From JAFMDF01 sp965277445 (GTDB lineage Bacteria > Bacteroidota > Bacteroidia > Chitinophagales > Saprospiraceae): a DNA stretch of 64,000 nucleotides. The translations under genes and the position numbers were made by a program. The DNA lies in assembly GCA_965277445.1 (NCBI GenBank), contig CBDICY010000010.1:248001-312000 (forward strand), given 5' to 3'. Positions 34,144 through 43,618 of the stretch are shown here, piece by piece (position 1 is the first letter of the stretch; the number at the start of each line of letters is the position of its first letter). Below the pieces are notes generated by a model. The model saw nothing but the letters and a program-made list of their open reading frames with translations. It ran no database searches and was not told the origin of the DNA.

Positions 34144-35105
34144 TGTCTTATTTAAAATATACCTTTTTCTTAGCAATAATCGGATTAATGATGGCTTGTA
34201 GCGCCAATCAGCAAGAAATCAACCCAGAAAAAGAAATACCTAAAGAACCAATCACGGTGTCTACACCAAACACCAATTATAGCACACATAATGTACCTTG
34301 GAGTGAAATTAGTAATTTTGGCAAAGTAGATTACGATTATTTAGTGCCTTACGGCGAAGCTGAATTACAGATTGGAGAATTAAGAACGCCTTCAAGTCAA
34401 GATACTTTTCCTTTGGTTATTTTTATTCATGGTGGTTGCTGGCTATCTGCTTATAATTTAGACCATGTTACTACGGCTTGTTCGGATTTGGTCAAAGCAG
34501 GATATGCGGTATGGACACCAGAATATCGCAGAGTCGGCGATGAAGGTGGTGGTTATCCCAATACGTTTAAAGACGTTCAAGCAAGTGTCGATTTTGCCAG
34601 AGCCTTAGCAGATATTTATCCTTTGGATTTAGAGAATGTGGTTGTCATGGGGCATTCCGCAGGTGGCCATTTAGCGTTGTGGTTAGCCATTCAAGAAAAT
34701 TTAGCTAAAAATAGTCGTTTGTACAATCCAAATCCATTGCCTTTAAAAGGGGTCATTTCATTAGCTGGTATTACTGATTTAACAGCTTATGATGAGATTG
34801 GTAATGATTGTAGTACCGCTGTTGTTAAATTAATGGGTGGTTCAGCTACTGAAATGGACGCTAGATATTATAAAGGCAGTCCAATTAATTTATTACCCGC
34901 GAATATTCCGATTCGCATGATTCATGGCGACAAGGATGATATTGTACCAATTAGTCAAAGTGTCGCTTTTGCTAAAAAAGCCAAAGCTAAAGGCGATGAT
35001 ATACAAGTATTAACCATTGAAGGTGGAGGACATTTTGATATGGTTTCGCCACATTCTGCTGCTTGGCAGGTTATTAAGAAAGAATTGGCTGATTTGATTG
35101 ATTAG
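34143..35105 (+). CDS. Alpha/beta hydrolase lipoprotein (esterase-like)
   Basis: A 320-residue protein. The N-terminus is a lipoprotein signal (GLMMACSANQ, Cys about 19). The hydrolase core has the oxyanion motif HGGCW, the nucleophile elbow VMGHSAGGHLALW, the acid in HGDKDDIVP and the His in GGGHFDMV. This HGG-type arrangement is typical of BD-FAE/kynurenine formamidase-like and HSL-type esterases. It is anchored outside the cytoplasm and probably hydrolyses short esters or amides; substrate unknown. It is divergent from panD and followed by a word hairpin. Confidence 0.87.
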   Translation: MSYLKYTFFLAIIGLMMACSANQQEINPEKEIPKEPITVSTPNTNYSTHNVPWSEISNFGKVDYDYLVPYGEAELQIGELRTPSSQDTFPLVIFIHGGCWLSAYNLDHVTTACSDLVKAGYAVWTPEYRRVGDEGGGYPNTFKDVQASVDFARALADIYPLDLENVVVMGHSAGGHLALWLAIQENLAKNSRLYNPNPLPLKGVISLAGITDLTAYDEIGNDCSTAVVKLMGGSATEMDARYYKGSPINLLPANIPIRMIHGDKDDIVPISQSVAFAKKAKAKGDDIQVLTIEGGGHFDMVSPHSAAWQVIKKELADLID

Positions 35106-35115
35106 ATTATTAATT

Positions 35116-35229
35116 CGAGTTGCGGGTTGCGAGTTCATAGACAAATAGAGTTTGGAGTATTAAATATTCAAAATCTAGTTGGTTTATCTTAAAAACAAAA
35201 TTGTATATAACTCGCAACTCGTAACCCGC
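35116..35229. repeat. Word-hairpin, AACTCGCAACCCGC words
   Basis: CGAGTTGCGGGTTGCGAGTT (35116-35135) faces AACTCGCAACTCGTAACCCG (35209-35228), imperfectly complementary, loop about 70 bp. The same words recur at 43588-43616. Confidence 0.65.
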
Positions 35230-35242
35230 TTAATTATTAAAC

Positions 35243-38182
35243 GTGACACAACACCCGCTACATTCAAAACTCTCCGCATTAGCCAATCAATTCGAAGGCG
35301 AATTACACTTTGATGCCCTCATGCGTACTTTGTATGCAACGGATGCCTCTGCTTATCAAAAGATGCCTTTAGCTGTAGCTTTACCCAAAACAGATGCAGA
35401 TATTAAAGCCTTAATCGCTTTTGCTCGCAAACATAAAACCTCTATTATTCCAAGAACAGCAGGCACTTCTTTGGCAGGACAATGTGTGGGAGATGGAATA
35501 GTCGTGGATGTCTCCAAATATTTTACCAAAATCATTGAATTCAATCAGGAAGAAGGTTGGGTTCGAGTACAACCTGGGGTCGTCCGAGATGAGTTAAATC
35601 ATTTCCTAAAACCGCATGGTTATTTTTTTAGCCCCATTACTTCTACGGCTAATCGAGCGATGATTGGAGGGATGGTTGGGAATAATTCTAGTGGTACGAC
35701 TTCTATTGTGTATGGTACGACTAGGGAGCATGTAATGGAACTAAAAACCATTTTAAGTGATGGATCAGAAGCTGTTTTTAAGGAAATGGACCTAGCTACT
35801 TTTGAGGAAAAGAAAGCACAAAATGATTTAGAAGGGCAGATTTATCAACATATTTACGAAGAATTAAGTCAGGAGCAAATCCGAGAAAATATCTTGACTA
35901 ATTTTCCAAAGGCTTCAATTCATAGGCGAAATACAGGCTATGCGGTCGATTATTTATTAAAAACAGCACCATTTGCAGCAGGAGCAAGTAATTTCAATTT
36001 CTGCAAATTACTTTGTGGCTCGGAAGGGACGCTTGCTTTTACCACCGAAATAAAAATCCACGTTGATCCTTTACCCGCACCTTATGATATTGTCGTCGCT
36101 GCTCATTTTGAGTCCATAAATGACAGCATGAGAGCAACCCAATTTGCCATGAAGCATACGCCAAGTGCTTGCGAGTTGATGGATAAAATCATTTTGGATT
36201 GCACCAAAGATAATATCGAACAAAGCAAAAATCGCTTTTTTATCGAAAGTGATCCTGAAGGAGTATTGATGTTAGAGTTTAGAGGACAGAACGCCGCAGA
36301 AGCAGAAGCTAAAGCAGATGCTTTGATTGCTGATTTAAAAGCGAAGGATTTAGGTTTTGCATTTCCAAAAGTCTATCCACCCAATACCAAAAAAGTATGG
36401 GCTTTGCGAAGTGCTGGTCTGGGTTTATTATCCAATATTCCAGGAGATAAAAAAGCAACAACCTGTATTGAAGATACCGCAGTTGCTTTAGAAGATTTAG
36501 CCGATTATATCAGCGATTTTGAGGAAATGTTAGCTGGTTATGGGCAGAAAAGTATTTATTATGCGCATGCTGGCGCAGGGGAAATTCATTTACGCCCCAT
36601 CCTAAATTTAAAAACAGCAGAAGGAAATGCCCAATTCAGGGCTATTTCTTTGGATTCTGCCAAACTAGTCAAAAAATATCAAGGGTCATTAAGTGGCGAA
36701 CATGGCGATGGGCGATTAAGAGGAGAATTTATCCCTATGATGGTGGGTGAAGCAAATTATGATTTATTCAAACGCATCAAGAACACTTGGGATAGGCAGC
36801 ACATTTTTAATCCTAATAAAATCGTCAATGCGCCACCAATGAATACGGTGATGCGCTATGAACCAACTAAACCAACGCCTAGTTTTGATACCCTACTTGA
36901 TTTTTCTGAAACTGGAGGCATTTTACAATTAGCCGAAAAATGCAATGGTTCGGGTGATTGTCGAAAGTTACCTTTATCAGGCGGTACGATGTGCCCAAGT
37001 TATATGGCAACTCGAAATGAAAAAGAAACGACTAGAGCAAGAGCCAATACATTACGAACCTTTTTAACCGAAAACACCAAGACCAATCCATTTGACCATA
37101 AAGAAATAAAGGAAGTCATGGATTTATGTATTTCCTGTAAAGGTTGCTCTTCGGAATGTCCATCTAATGTAGATATGTCTAGTCTAAAGGCAGAGTTTTT
37201 GCACCAGTATTATCAAACGAATGGAGTGCCATTTCGAGCCAAGGCTTTTGCGAATATTAATAAATTGAATGGTTTAGGTGCAATTTTACCAAGCATTTCC
37301 AACTTCTTTTTGAATAATGGATTGACAGGTAGTTTGATAAAAAAAATGTTAGGCGTTGCGCCTAAACGTTCATTGCCAACTATCCAAAAAACAAGCTTGC
37401 GAAAATGGTATCAACAACATTTTCAAAAACTATCTCTTAAAGGTGAATTCAAGGGACAAGTCTATTTATTTTGTGATGAATTTACGAATTATAATGACAC
37501 GCCCATTGGCATTAAAGCCATTCAATTATTAACTCGCTTAGGTTATGCCGTAAAAATGGTAGACCATCCAGAAAGTGGTCGAGCCGCATTATCTAAAGGG
37601 GTATTACCAATGGCACAAAAAGTAGCTATTGAAAATGTGGCTATTTTCAGTTCGCTTATTTCGAGTACCACGCCTTTAATTGGTATTGAACCTTCCGCTA
37701 TCTTAAGTTTTAGAGATGAATATCCTCGCTTGGTAGCTGAAAAAGATAGGCAAAAAGCAAAGGATTTAGCTAAAAATGTCTTGTTAATTGACGAGTTTAT
37801 AGCCAATGAAATTAAAAATGGCAACATCACCCCAGCATCCTTTAGGAAAGAAAAGAAACAAGTTTTATTACATGGGCATTGCCACCAAAAAGCTTTATCG
37901 AGTGTGGATCATTCCGCTTGGTTATTAGGCTTACCCGAAAATTATTCGGTGGAAGTAATTCCTTCTGGTTGTTGTGGGATGGCAGGTTCTTTTGGGTATG
38001 AAAAAGAACATTATGACGTGAGCATGCAGATTGGGGAATTGGTTTTATTTCCTGCTGTTCGGGCAGCAAAAACAGATGTTATTATTGCTGCATCAGGGAC
38101 TAGTTGTCGGCATCAGATTGCGGACGGGACTGGGCGGAAGGGGTTACATCCTGTGGAAGTTTTGTATGATGCGTTGATTTAA
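35243..38182 (+). CDS. FAD-linked oxidase fused to Fe-S/CCG reductase domain
   Basis: A 979-residue fusion. Residues about 1-470 are an FAD-binding type 4 (VAO-like) oxidase: PRTAGTSLAGQCVGDGIVVD, GMVGNNSSGTTSIVYG and SGEHGDGRLRGEF. Then comes a ferredoxin module with CNGSGDCRK and CISCKGCSSECPSN, and finally a CCG domain with HGHCHQKAL and PSGCCGMAGSFGYE. This is the layout of D-lactate/D-2-hydroxyacid dehydrogenases joined to a GlpC-like subunit, passing electrons to the quinone pool. The start is GTG at 35243; no ATG occurs before residue 27. Exact hydroxyacid unknown. A single gene, 48 bp before the P-loop protein. Confidence 0.9.
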   Translation: MTQHPLHSKLSALANQFEGELHFDALMRTLYATDASAYQKMPLAVALPKTDADIKALIAFARKHKTSIIPRTAGTSLAGQCVGDGIVVDVSKYFTKIIEFNQEEGWVRVQPGVVRDELNHFLKPHGYFFSPITSTANRAMIGGMVGNNSSGTTSIVYGTTREHVMELKTILSDGSEAVFKEMDLATFEEKKAQNDLEGQIYQHIYEELSQEQIRENILTNFPKASIHRRNTGYAVDYLLKTAPFAAGASNFNFCKLLCGSEGTLAFTTEIKIHVDPLPAPYDIVVAAHFESINDSMRATQFAMKHTPSACELMDKIILDCTKDNIEQSKNRFFIESDPEGVLMLEFRGQNAAEAEAKADALIADLKAKDLGFAFPKVYPPNTKKVWALRSAGLGLLSNIPGDKKATTCIEDTAVALEDLADYISDFEEMLAGYGQKSIYYAHAGAGEIHLRPILNLKTAEGNAQFRAISLDSAKLVKKYQGSLSGEHGDGRLRGEFIPMMVGEANYDLFKRIKNTWDRQHIFNPNKIVNAPPMNTVMRYEPTKPTPSFDTLLDFSETGGILQLAEKCNGSGDCRKLPLSGGTMCPSYMATRNEKETTRARANTLRTFLTENTKTNPFDHKEIKEVMDLCISCKGCSSECPSNVDMSSLKAEFLHQYYQTNGVPFRAKAFANINKLNGLGAILPSISNFFLNNGLTGSLIKKMLGVAPKRSLPTIQKTSLRKWYQQHFQKLSLKGEFKGQVYLFCDEFTNYNDTPIGIKAIQLLTRLGYAVKMVDHPESGRAALSKGVLPMAQKVAIENVAIFSSLISSTTPLIGIEPSAILSFRDEYPRLVAEKDRQKAKDLAKNVLLIDEFIANEIKNGNITPASFRKEKKQVLLHGHCHQKALSSVDHSAWLLGLPENYSVEVIPSGCCGMAGSFGYEKEHYDVSMQIGELVLFPAVRAAKTDVIIAASGTSCRHQIADGTGRKGLHPVEVLYDALI

Positions 38183-38230
38183 CGGAACTATTTATAAATC
38201 GCTCTCGGTTATTGATAAAAATAGTACCTT

Positions 38231-38836
38231 ATGTTTAATGTCTGCCCCAATTGTGGAATGTATCAAGTCGATAAAAAAATAGCCATTCAAAACAATCAGA
38301 ATATTGCTATTTGTAAACATTGTCAACATCCCCATCCTTTCAACAAATTGCCTTTATTATTCCTCACAGGTGCAAGTGGTGCTGGAAAATCAACCATTGG
38401 TTTACGCTTACAGCAAACTTATCAAAAAGTAGTTGTTTTAGAAAACGACATTCTTCCCTTTGACAAAATGCCCATTTATGAATTAGGGTTAAGAATTGCT
38501 AAAAACCTTCATCAAAATGGTAAATCCGTCCTACAAGTTGGCTGCAATATTCCAGGGCATCTAGAACAGAGCATTGAAAAGCGGTATTTTGATGGATTAC
38601 ATTATCTTGCCTTAGTATGTGATAGTGACTTATTAATTGAACGATTAAAAGCCCGTCCCGCTTGGCGAGGTTGTGATAACGATAGCTATTGGAAACCACA
38701 AGTCGAATTTAATGAGTGGTTTAAAAATTATCACGATAAGGTGACTCCTAACATTGATTTAATTGATACAACAGATTTAGCGATTGCGGATACAGAGCAA
38801 TTGCTTAAGGATTGGATTGAGCAGAAATTGAAGTGA
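38231..38836 (+). CDS. Zinc-ribbon P-loop nucleotide kinase-like protein
   Basis: A 201-residue protein with an N-terminal zinc ribbon (VCPNCGMY and ICKHCQHP, residues about 4-36) joined directly to a P-loop kinase fold: Walker A LTGASGAGKSTIGLRL, a LENDIL segment, and IERLKARPAWRG, which looks like the lid arginine region. Substrate could be a nucleotide, a small metabolite or RNA; not determinable. It follows the FAD/Fe-S oxidase by 48 bp on the same strand. Confidence 0.75.
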   Translation: MFNVCPNCGMYQVDKKIAIQNNQNIAICKHCQHPHPFNKLPLLFLTGASGAGKSTIGLRLQQTYQKVVVLENDILPFDKMPIYELGLRIAKNLHQNGKSVLQVGCNIPGHLEQSIEKRYFDGLHYLALVCDSDLLIERLKARPAWRGCDNDSYWKPQVEFNEWFKNYHDKVTPNIDLIDTTDLAIADTEQLLKDWIEQKLK

Positions 38837-38931
38837 TTCTTTTTTTGTCAACAGGTATTTTTCCTCAATATTTTTCAATAATTTCGGAAATATCTGGTAA
38901 GTACTGATTAAAAAATAAAATGTACAAGTTT

Positions 38932-38998
38932 TCATCCGTGGAGACTATCCGTGGGAAATTAAAGTACGCTTTTCCCCACGGATAGCCTCCACGGATGA
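38932..38998. repeat. Word-hairpin, ATCCGTGG words
   Basis: Arms 38932-38955 and 38975-38998 match at 23 of 24 positions (one wobble). Each arm has two ATCCGTGG copies. It lies in the 337-bp gene-free stretch 38837-39173, which also has inverted CAGGAT words at 39157-39184. Confidence 0.8.
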
Positions 38999-39173
38999 TT
39001 TTTATAGTGTAAATGTAATTTGTAGTTGTATACTTTATTGGTGATGTATCAAAATGGTTGATAAGTGCAAGTTGATGGTGGGCAATACTTTATTTATCAT
39101 CCATTACTAAGCTTTACCACGGATAAATTCTCAACTGAAATAGTTTTAGTAATCGAAATCCTGTTAAATCTTG

Positions 39174-40211
39174 TCATCCTGTAGTTATGTTTCCCTTCTC
39201 CGAAAGCATAATAGCCACAGGCTTAGTCCGCTCAAACTGAGACAGAATAATAATCATAATAACCGTAATCGGCACACTTAAAATCATACCCGTAATGCCC
39301 CAAATAGCACCCCAGATAGATAAAGATAGGATGGTGACTAAAGGGCTAATATTCATCGAACTACCCATTAATTTCGGTTCTAAAAAGTTGCCAACTAATA
39401 ACTGAATTAAGCCTACAATAGATAAGACTAAAATACTTGGTAAAAACTCTCCAAATTGGAATAAGCAAAAAATCGCTGGAAAAACGGTACCGACTAAAGA
39501 GCCGATAGTTGGAATAAAATTGAGGATAAAAATCAAAAATGCCCAAAATTCGGGTGCATCTACACCAATCATCCAAAGTGCGATATAACTTAAAATACCT
39601 GTCACTAAACTCACCAAAGTCTTTAAGCGAAGGTAATTAGAAACCGAGCCGCCAATTTTTTCTAAAAGCATATCTACTCGTTCGCTTTGGTCTTTCTCCA
39701 CAAAAATTGCTTGTAATTTAGGTCTAAAATTATCCTCTTCTAATAAGACAAAAACGGCGTATAAAAGTATCATAAACGCGTTGCTAATAATATCCGTAAA
39801 CGAAGCAAATAAGGAACGTAAAATCGAACCGAATTGAAGGTTGCCAGAATAGTCTTTTAATTTTGCTGCTACATCTATTTTTAACAAATCATCCAATTGT
39901 CCAATAATTGCATCGACATTCGGTTGATACTTATCTAAAGATTGAACCAAATAATTGATATTACTAGTGATTATATTGGAGACAAAGGAAAGCACGGTGA
40001 TGATTAAAACAAGGGAAAGAATATGTTTGGACCAATTAGGTAAATTCCGCTTGACAAAAGGGATTTTATCTAGGGCATTTTTAATTTCTCGACCAATAAA
40101 CCACAACAACATCCCTAAAATAAAAGGCACTAGGATACTTTGTCCATAAATCAATAAGAAAATAGTAGACAGAATGATAATAAAAACAGCAGCGGTTTTT
40201 TGTAGATTCAT
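39174..40211 (-). CDS. AI-2E family transporter
   Basis: A 345-residue membrane protein with about eight hydrophobic segments, of the AI-2E (YdiK/TqsA, UPF0118) family. Typical segments are FVLLEEDNFRPK, ETLVSLVTG-like TM regions, FIPTIGSLVGTVFPAI and LMGSSMNISPLVTILSLSIW. I place the start at the ATG at 40211 (MNLQKTAAVF), because the upstream 44 residues from 40343 do not resemble the family. Members move quorum-sensing molecules or act as Na+/H+ antiporters; function here is open. It is transcribed alone. Confidence 0.88.
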   Translation of the reverse strand: MNLQKTAAVFIIILSTIFLLIYGQSILVPFILGMLLWFIGREIKNALDKIPFVKRNLPNWSKHILSLVLIITVLSFVSNIITSNINYLVQSLDKYQPNVDAIIGQLDDLLKIDVAAKLKDYSGNLQFGSILRSLFASFTDIISNAFMILLYAVFVLLEEDNFRPKLQAIFVEKDQSERVDMLLEKIGGSVSNYLRLKTLVSLVTGILSYIALWMIGVDAPEFWAFLIFILNFIPTIGSLVGTVFPAIFCLFQFGEFLPSILVLSIVGLIQLLVGNFLEPKLMGSSMNISPLVTILSLSIWGAIWGITGMILSVPITVIMIIILSQFERTKPVAIMLSEKGNITTG

Positions 40212-40377
40212 GTTGTGTGTAGTTAACTTTTGAATTGAGGGCATCCAGCTCTTACCTAGTTGAATTACTACAAATGTAATAAATAAAATGGCGCTTTGAT
40301 AATTTTGTAAAAGATACTTTTCCAACCTCATCGGACGACGCAAAAATTATCAAAGAACCAATAACGTTTAGACTACC

Positions 40378-41241
40378 CTAATTCCTTAATATCATTACTT
40401 TCTCCGTTTTTTGATAGTCAGTAGCGTAAAAATGCACAAAATAAATACCTTCATTTATAGTTGCTATATTTAAAGAAGTACTTTTATTTCCTTTAGGTAT
40501 TGCTGTAGATGTAATCAATCGCCCAGTCACATCTGTCAATTTGATAGCAATATCCTCCTCTAAAGGCGCTTCGATTAGCACCTTCATAAAATGACTGGCT
40601 GGGTTAGGAAAAACAGAGAAAGGCTCTGGTGTATATCCAAGGATTTCAGTTGTAAACAAGTTATTACAAGTAGCACTCCCTTTATCATAAGTTCCTCCGA
40701 CATTATAGACTTTCTGTTCATTAAGGTCAAAAGTCGAAAGGTCGAGATTAATATTAATCCCCCAACAACCATTTGGGCAACTTGCTATTAAACTATCAAT
40801 ATAAATGTTGTAAGGGTCTTCTTCATCAATCAGTTCCACTTTTCCTGCACAATTTTTCCCATTCCTAAAAGTAACCAAAATAATTTCTTCTGTCTGTTTA
40901 ACAGGTCGATGTGCTCCTCCATCAAGAAGGCCAATAAAAAAGTAGTCTTTATCTCTTGAACTTTCAGGGCTAGCATCAATATCAATATTTTCATTCCATA
41001 TTCCATTGTGGCTAGTCATATCCATCAATTCAAAACTACCTGTTGGTGCAGAAAAGGAAATTTGTCCCGAACCGATAACATAATTTTCCATATCAATATT
41101 TGGTTTCCAAAATACGGTATATAATCCAGTATTATCCATAGAAATTTTAAATTCAAACACATCCTCTTTATAAGATTGGGAAAAGGCTGGGATAGCAAAA
41201 AGAAACGCTAACAAGAAGGCACATTTTATTTTCATCTTCAA
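40378..41241 (-). CDS. Secreted protein with T9SS type A sorting domain
   Basis: A 287-residue protein. A signal peptide (MKMKIKCAFLLAFLF up to AFSQ, about residue 22) precedes a roughly 180-residue domain without recognised motif, containing conserved-looking cysteines (KNCAGKV, SCPNGCWG, ATCNN). The last 80 residues are the T9SS type A sorting domain: PFSVFPNPASHFMKVLI, DVTGRLITS and a closing VMILRN. It is therefore exported across the outer membrane and attached or released. It is divergent from the lamin-tail gene. Confidence 0.88.
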   Translation of the reverse strand: MKMKIKCAFLLAFLFAIPAFSQSYKEDVFEFKISMDNTGLYTVFWKPNIDMENYVIGSGQISFSAPTGSFELMDMTSHNGIWNENIDIDASPESSRDKDYFFIGLLDGGAHRPVKQTEEIILVTFRNGKNCAGKVELIDEEDPYNIYIDSLIASCPNGCWGININLDLSTFDLNEQKVYNVGGTYDKGSATCNNLFTTEILGYTPEPFSVFPNPASHFMKVLIEAPLEEDIAIKLTDVTGRLITSTAIPKGNKSTSLNIATINEGIYFVHFYATDYQKTEKVMILRN

Positions 41242-41399
41242 AAGTTTTTGGGAAGCATTAAGAAATAAGGTAGAGGAGGGAGAGAAAGAAGGGATAGGAT
41301 TGTTACAAATTCAAAAATTATTCCAAGTGTTGTTAAATTAATCTATTACCTTTAACTTAATATTTATTCTGAATTAATTTAACCACTACAACTCAAGAC

Positions 41400-42722
41400 A
41401 TGAAAAAGTTATTACCCTTCCTTCTGTTATTTATTACCTTAAATCTTATAGCGCAAGAGGTAGTCATCAATGAATTTTTAGCGTCCAATGATGCCACCAT
41501 CGCCGACCAAGATGGCGAATTTGAGGATTGGATAGAATTATATAATAATGGAAGTGCTTCTATTAATTTAGCAGGTTATGCTCTTTCTGACGATGCGGAG
41601 GATTTAGCACAATGGATTTTTCCAGCAGGTACTACTATTCCCGCCAAAGGCTATTTGATTATCTGGGCAGATGATGATGAAGATCAAAGTGGATTGCATG
41701 CCAATTTTAAATTATCAAGTGGTGGAGAAACGATATATTTAACCAATTCAGTAGGGGCTTTTGTCGATACCATCGAATATAAAGACCAAACAACCGATAT
41801 TTCGTTTGGTAGAATTCCTAATGGAACAGGCGATTTTCAAGTGATGAAACCTACTTTTAATGCCGAAAATAATGCGGATAGTGATGGCGACGGCATTAAT
41901 GCAGATAACGATTGTAATGATGCTGATGCTACCATAGGAGCCAAACAAACCGCAGGAACGATTTGTAATGATGGTATTAATATTACCCAAGCTGACCAAA
42001 TTCAATCCGACGGTTGTACTTGTACAGGCATTATACCAGCAGCTAATGGTTTAGTCATCAATGAAATTATGGCATCGAATAGTGAAACGATGGCAGACCA
42101 AGATGGTGAATTTGAAGATTGGATAGAATTGTATAATAATGGTTCTGCTTCTATTGACTTAGAAGGCTATTATTTATCGGATAATATTAATAATTTGACA
42201 AAATGGGAATTTCCTACAGGTACAGCTATAGCGGCGGGTGGTTATGTAACCGTATGGGCAGACGAAGATGGCATGCAAGAGGGTTTACATGCTAATTTCA
42301 AATTATCCGCTTCCGCAGAATCTGTTTATTTAGTCAGTCCAGTAGGCGAATTGATTGATCAAATTAATTATAGTGACCTAAAAGAGGATGTTGGTTTGGG
42401 TAGAAATCCCAATGGGACGGGGGATTTTCAAAAAATCATTCCTACTTTTAATGCGCAAAATAGTATGACAACTAGTATAGCAACCATTGCATTGGAAGAG
42501 GTTGGTTTAACAGCCAATCCAAATCCTGCAAGTCAATCTTTCAATTTGATTATCAATGAGTTGACAACTACAGAAAGGATGGTAATCGTTTACAACTTAG
42601 CAGGAAAAGCAGTTTATGAAGCGACTGTTTTTGGAAATGCACAAATTGATGTTAGTCAATGGACAGCAGGGATATACGTTGTTCGAGTGGGCACTTCGTT
42701 TTTGAAAATAATGGTAGAGTAA
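41400..42722 (+). CDS. Double lamin-tail-domain protein with T9SS sorting domain
   Basis: A 440-residue secreted protein: signal peptide (1-18), lamin tail domain 1 (about 20-150, VVINEFLASNDATIADQDGE), an Asp-rich Ca-binding linker of thrombospondin-3/MopE type (DSDGDGINADNDCNDADAT), lamin tail domain 2 (about 218-350, LVINEIMASNSETMADQDGE), and a T9SS type A domain (LTANPNPASQSFNLII to LKIMVE). The two lamin tail domains are very similar at DNA level, which indicates a recent internal duplication. Lamin tail domains on the surface of this phylum may bind DNA or nucleases or act structurally. It is divergent from another T9SS cargo at 40378. Confidence 0.92.
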   Translation: MKKLLPFLLLFITLNLIAQEVVINEFLASNDATIADQDGEFEDWIELYNNGSASINLAGYALSDDAEDLAQWIFPAGTTIPAKGYLIIWADDDEDQSGLHANFKLSSGGETIYLTNSVGAFVDTIEYKDQTTDISFGRIPNGTGDFQVMKPTFNAENNADSDGDGINADNDCNDADATIGAKQTAGTICNDGINITQADQIQSDGCTCTGIIPAANGLVINEIMASNSETMADQDGEFEDWIELYNNGSASIDLEGYYLSDNINNLTKWEFPTGTAIAAGGYVTVWADEDGMQEGLHANFKLSASAESVYLVSPVGELIDQINYSDLKEDVGLGRNPNGTGDFQKIIPTFNAQNSMTTSIATIALEEVGLTANPNPASQSFNLIINELTTTERMVIVYNLAGKAVYEATVFGNAQIDVSQWTAGIYVVRVGTSFLKIMVE

Positions 42723-42774
42723 GTTTAGCTAAATTTAGGTTCAGACGCAGCAAAGAAATTTTATAAATAATAGC

Positions 42775-42837
42775 ATCCGTCTTTCTTTAATTATCCGCTG
42801 TATAACTCCTACAACGGATAATTAAAGGACAACGGAT
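42775..42837. repeat. Word-hairpin, copy of the 9478 family
   Basis: The right arm 42811-42837 contains ACAACGGATAATTAAAGGAC as at 9518; the left arm 42775-42801 is a degraded complement. It lies 50 bp after the lamin-tail gene and 88 bp from the SCO gene's end. Confidence 0.8.
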
Positions 42838-42924
42838 TTTATTATTTGTCAAAACAAGTTATCAACACCATATCGTCTATTTTTTATTGGATTACCCGTT
42901 GATCAATTTTTAAATTCAGCTCCC

Positions 42925-43602
42925 CTACTCTTCCTGCAAAGTCTTCACATCCGCAATCAATTGCCGAACAGCAGCTTTATTCAAGCCATTATAAATTCCT
43001 CGAATATGGCGATTCTTATCTACCAAGACAAAGTTTTCGGTATGTAAAAAATCATCAGGGTCTTTTTCCAAACCTAAATCTTCCTCTACAAAATAAGCAT
43101 TCCGTCCAAGATCATAAATATGATCTCTAGCTCCCGTTACTAAATGCCATTTGTCATCGACCACATCTTTATTAATGGCATAATTTTTTAAAACAGAGAC
43201 AGAATCAAATTCAGGCGTAACAGAATGAGACAATAATAAAACATCTCCATCTTCAATGAAAGCATCTTGGATGATGCCCATATTCTTCGTCATTTTTGGG
43301 CAAATGCCAGGACAGGAAGTAAAGAAAAAATCTGCTATATATATTTTATTAGCAAAGGTCTTTTCGGTAATCGTTCGACCATTTTGATTGGTCAACCTAA
43401 AAGGAGCAATTTGATGAAAATTAGCTAAACTATCGCTATTATTAGCTAACCAATAAGGTGTAAAAGTAGCTTCTTTATAAAAAGGTAGAGTCGTTACTCG
43501 ACTATCCTCAGTCGCCGATTTTTGGCAACCAATACTAAAAACACAAAAAAATATTAGCCCGCAAATTAAACTAAATCTAGCATTTAAACCCGCAACTCGC
43601 AA
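42925..43602 (-). CDS. SCO/SenC family copper chaperone lipoprotein
   Basis: A thioredoxin-fold SCO protein. The copper/redox motif is FFTSCPGICPKM (C-x3-C) and the partner His is in DFLHTENFVLVD. The lipobox is FSIGC. I place the start at the TTG at 43602, giving the signal (M)RVAGLNARFSLICGLIFF (lipobox Cys at about 26) and no overlap with the upstream gene; the ATG at 43659 gives an over-long n-region that runs through word repeats and overlaps the MORN gene. SCO proteins insert copper into cytochrome oxidase CuA or protect against oxidative stress. It is the last gene of the sigma-factor operon (46491 to 42925). Confidence 0.88.
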   Translation of the reverse strand: MRVAGLNARFSLICGLIFFCVFSIGCQKSATEDSRVTTLPFYKEATFTPYWLANNSDSLANFHQIAPFRLTNQNGRTITEKTFANKIYIADFFFTSCPGICPKMTKNMGIIQDAFIEDGDVLLLSHSVTPEFDSVSVLKNYAINKDVVDDKWHLVTGARDHIYDLGRNAYFVEEDLGLEKDPDDFLHTENFVLVDKNRHIRGIYNGLNKAAVRQLIADVKTLQEE

Positions 43603-43616
43603 CCCGCAACTCGTAA
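43588..43616. repeat. AACCCGCAACTCGC word repeat at gene junction
   Basis: Three copies of the (C)CCGCAACTCG-type word fill the junction between the MORN and SCO genes and are translated if the upstream ATG of SCO is used. Same family as 35116-35229. Confidence 0.6.
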
Positions 43617-43618
43617 GG

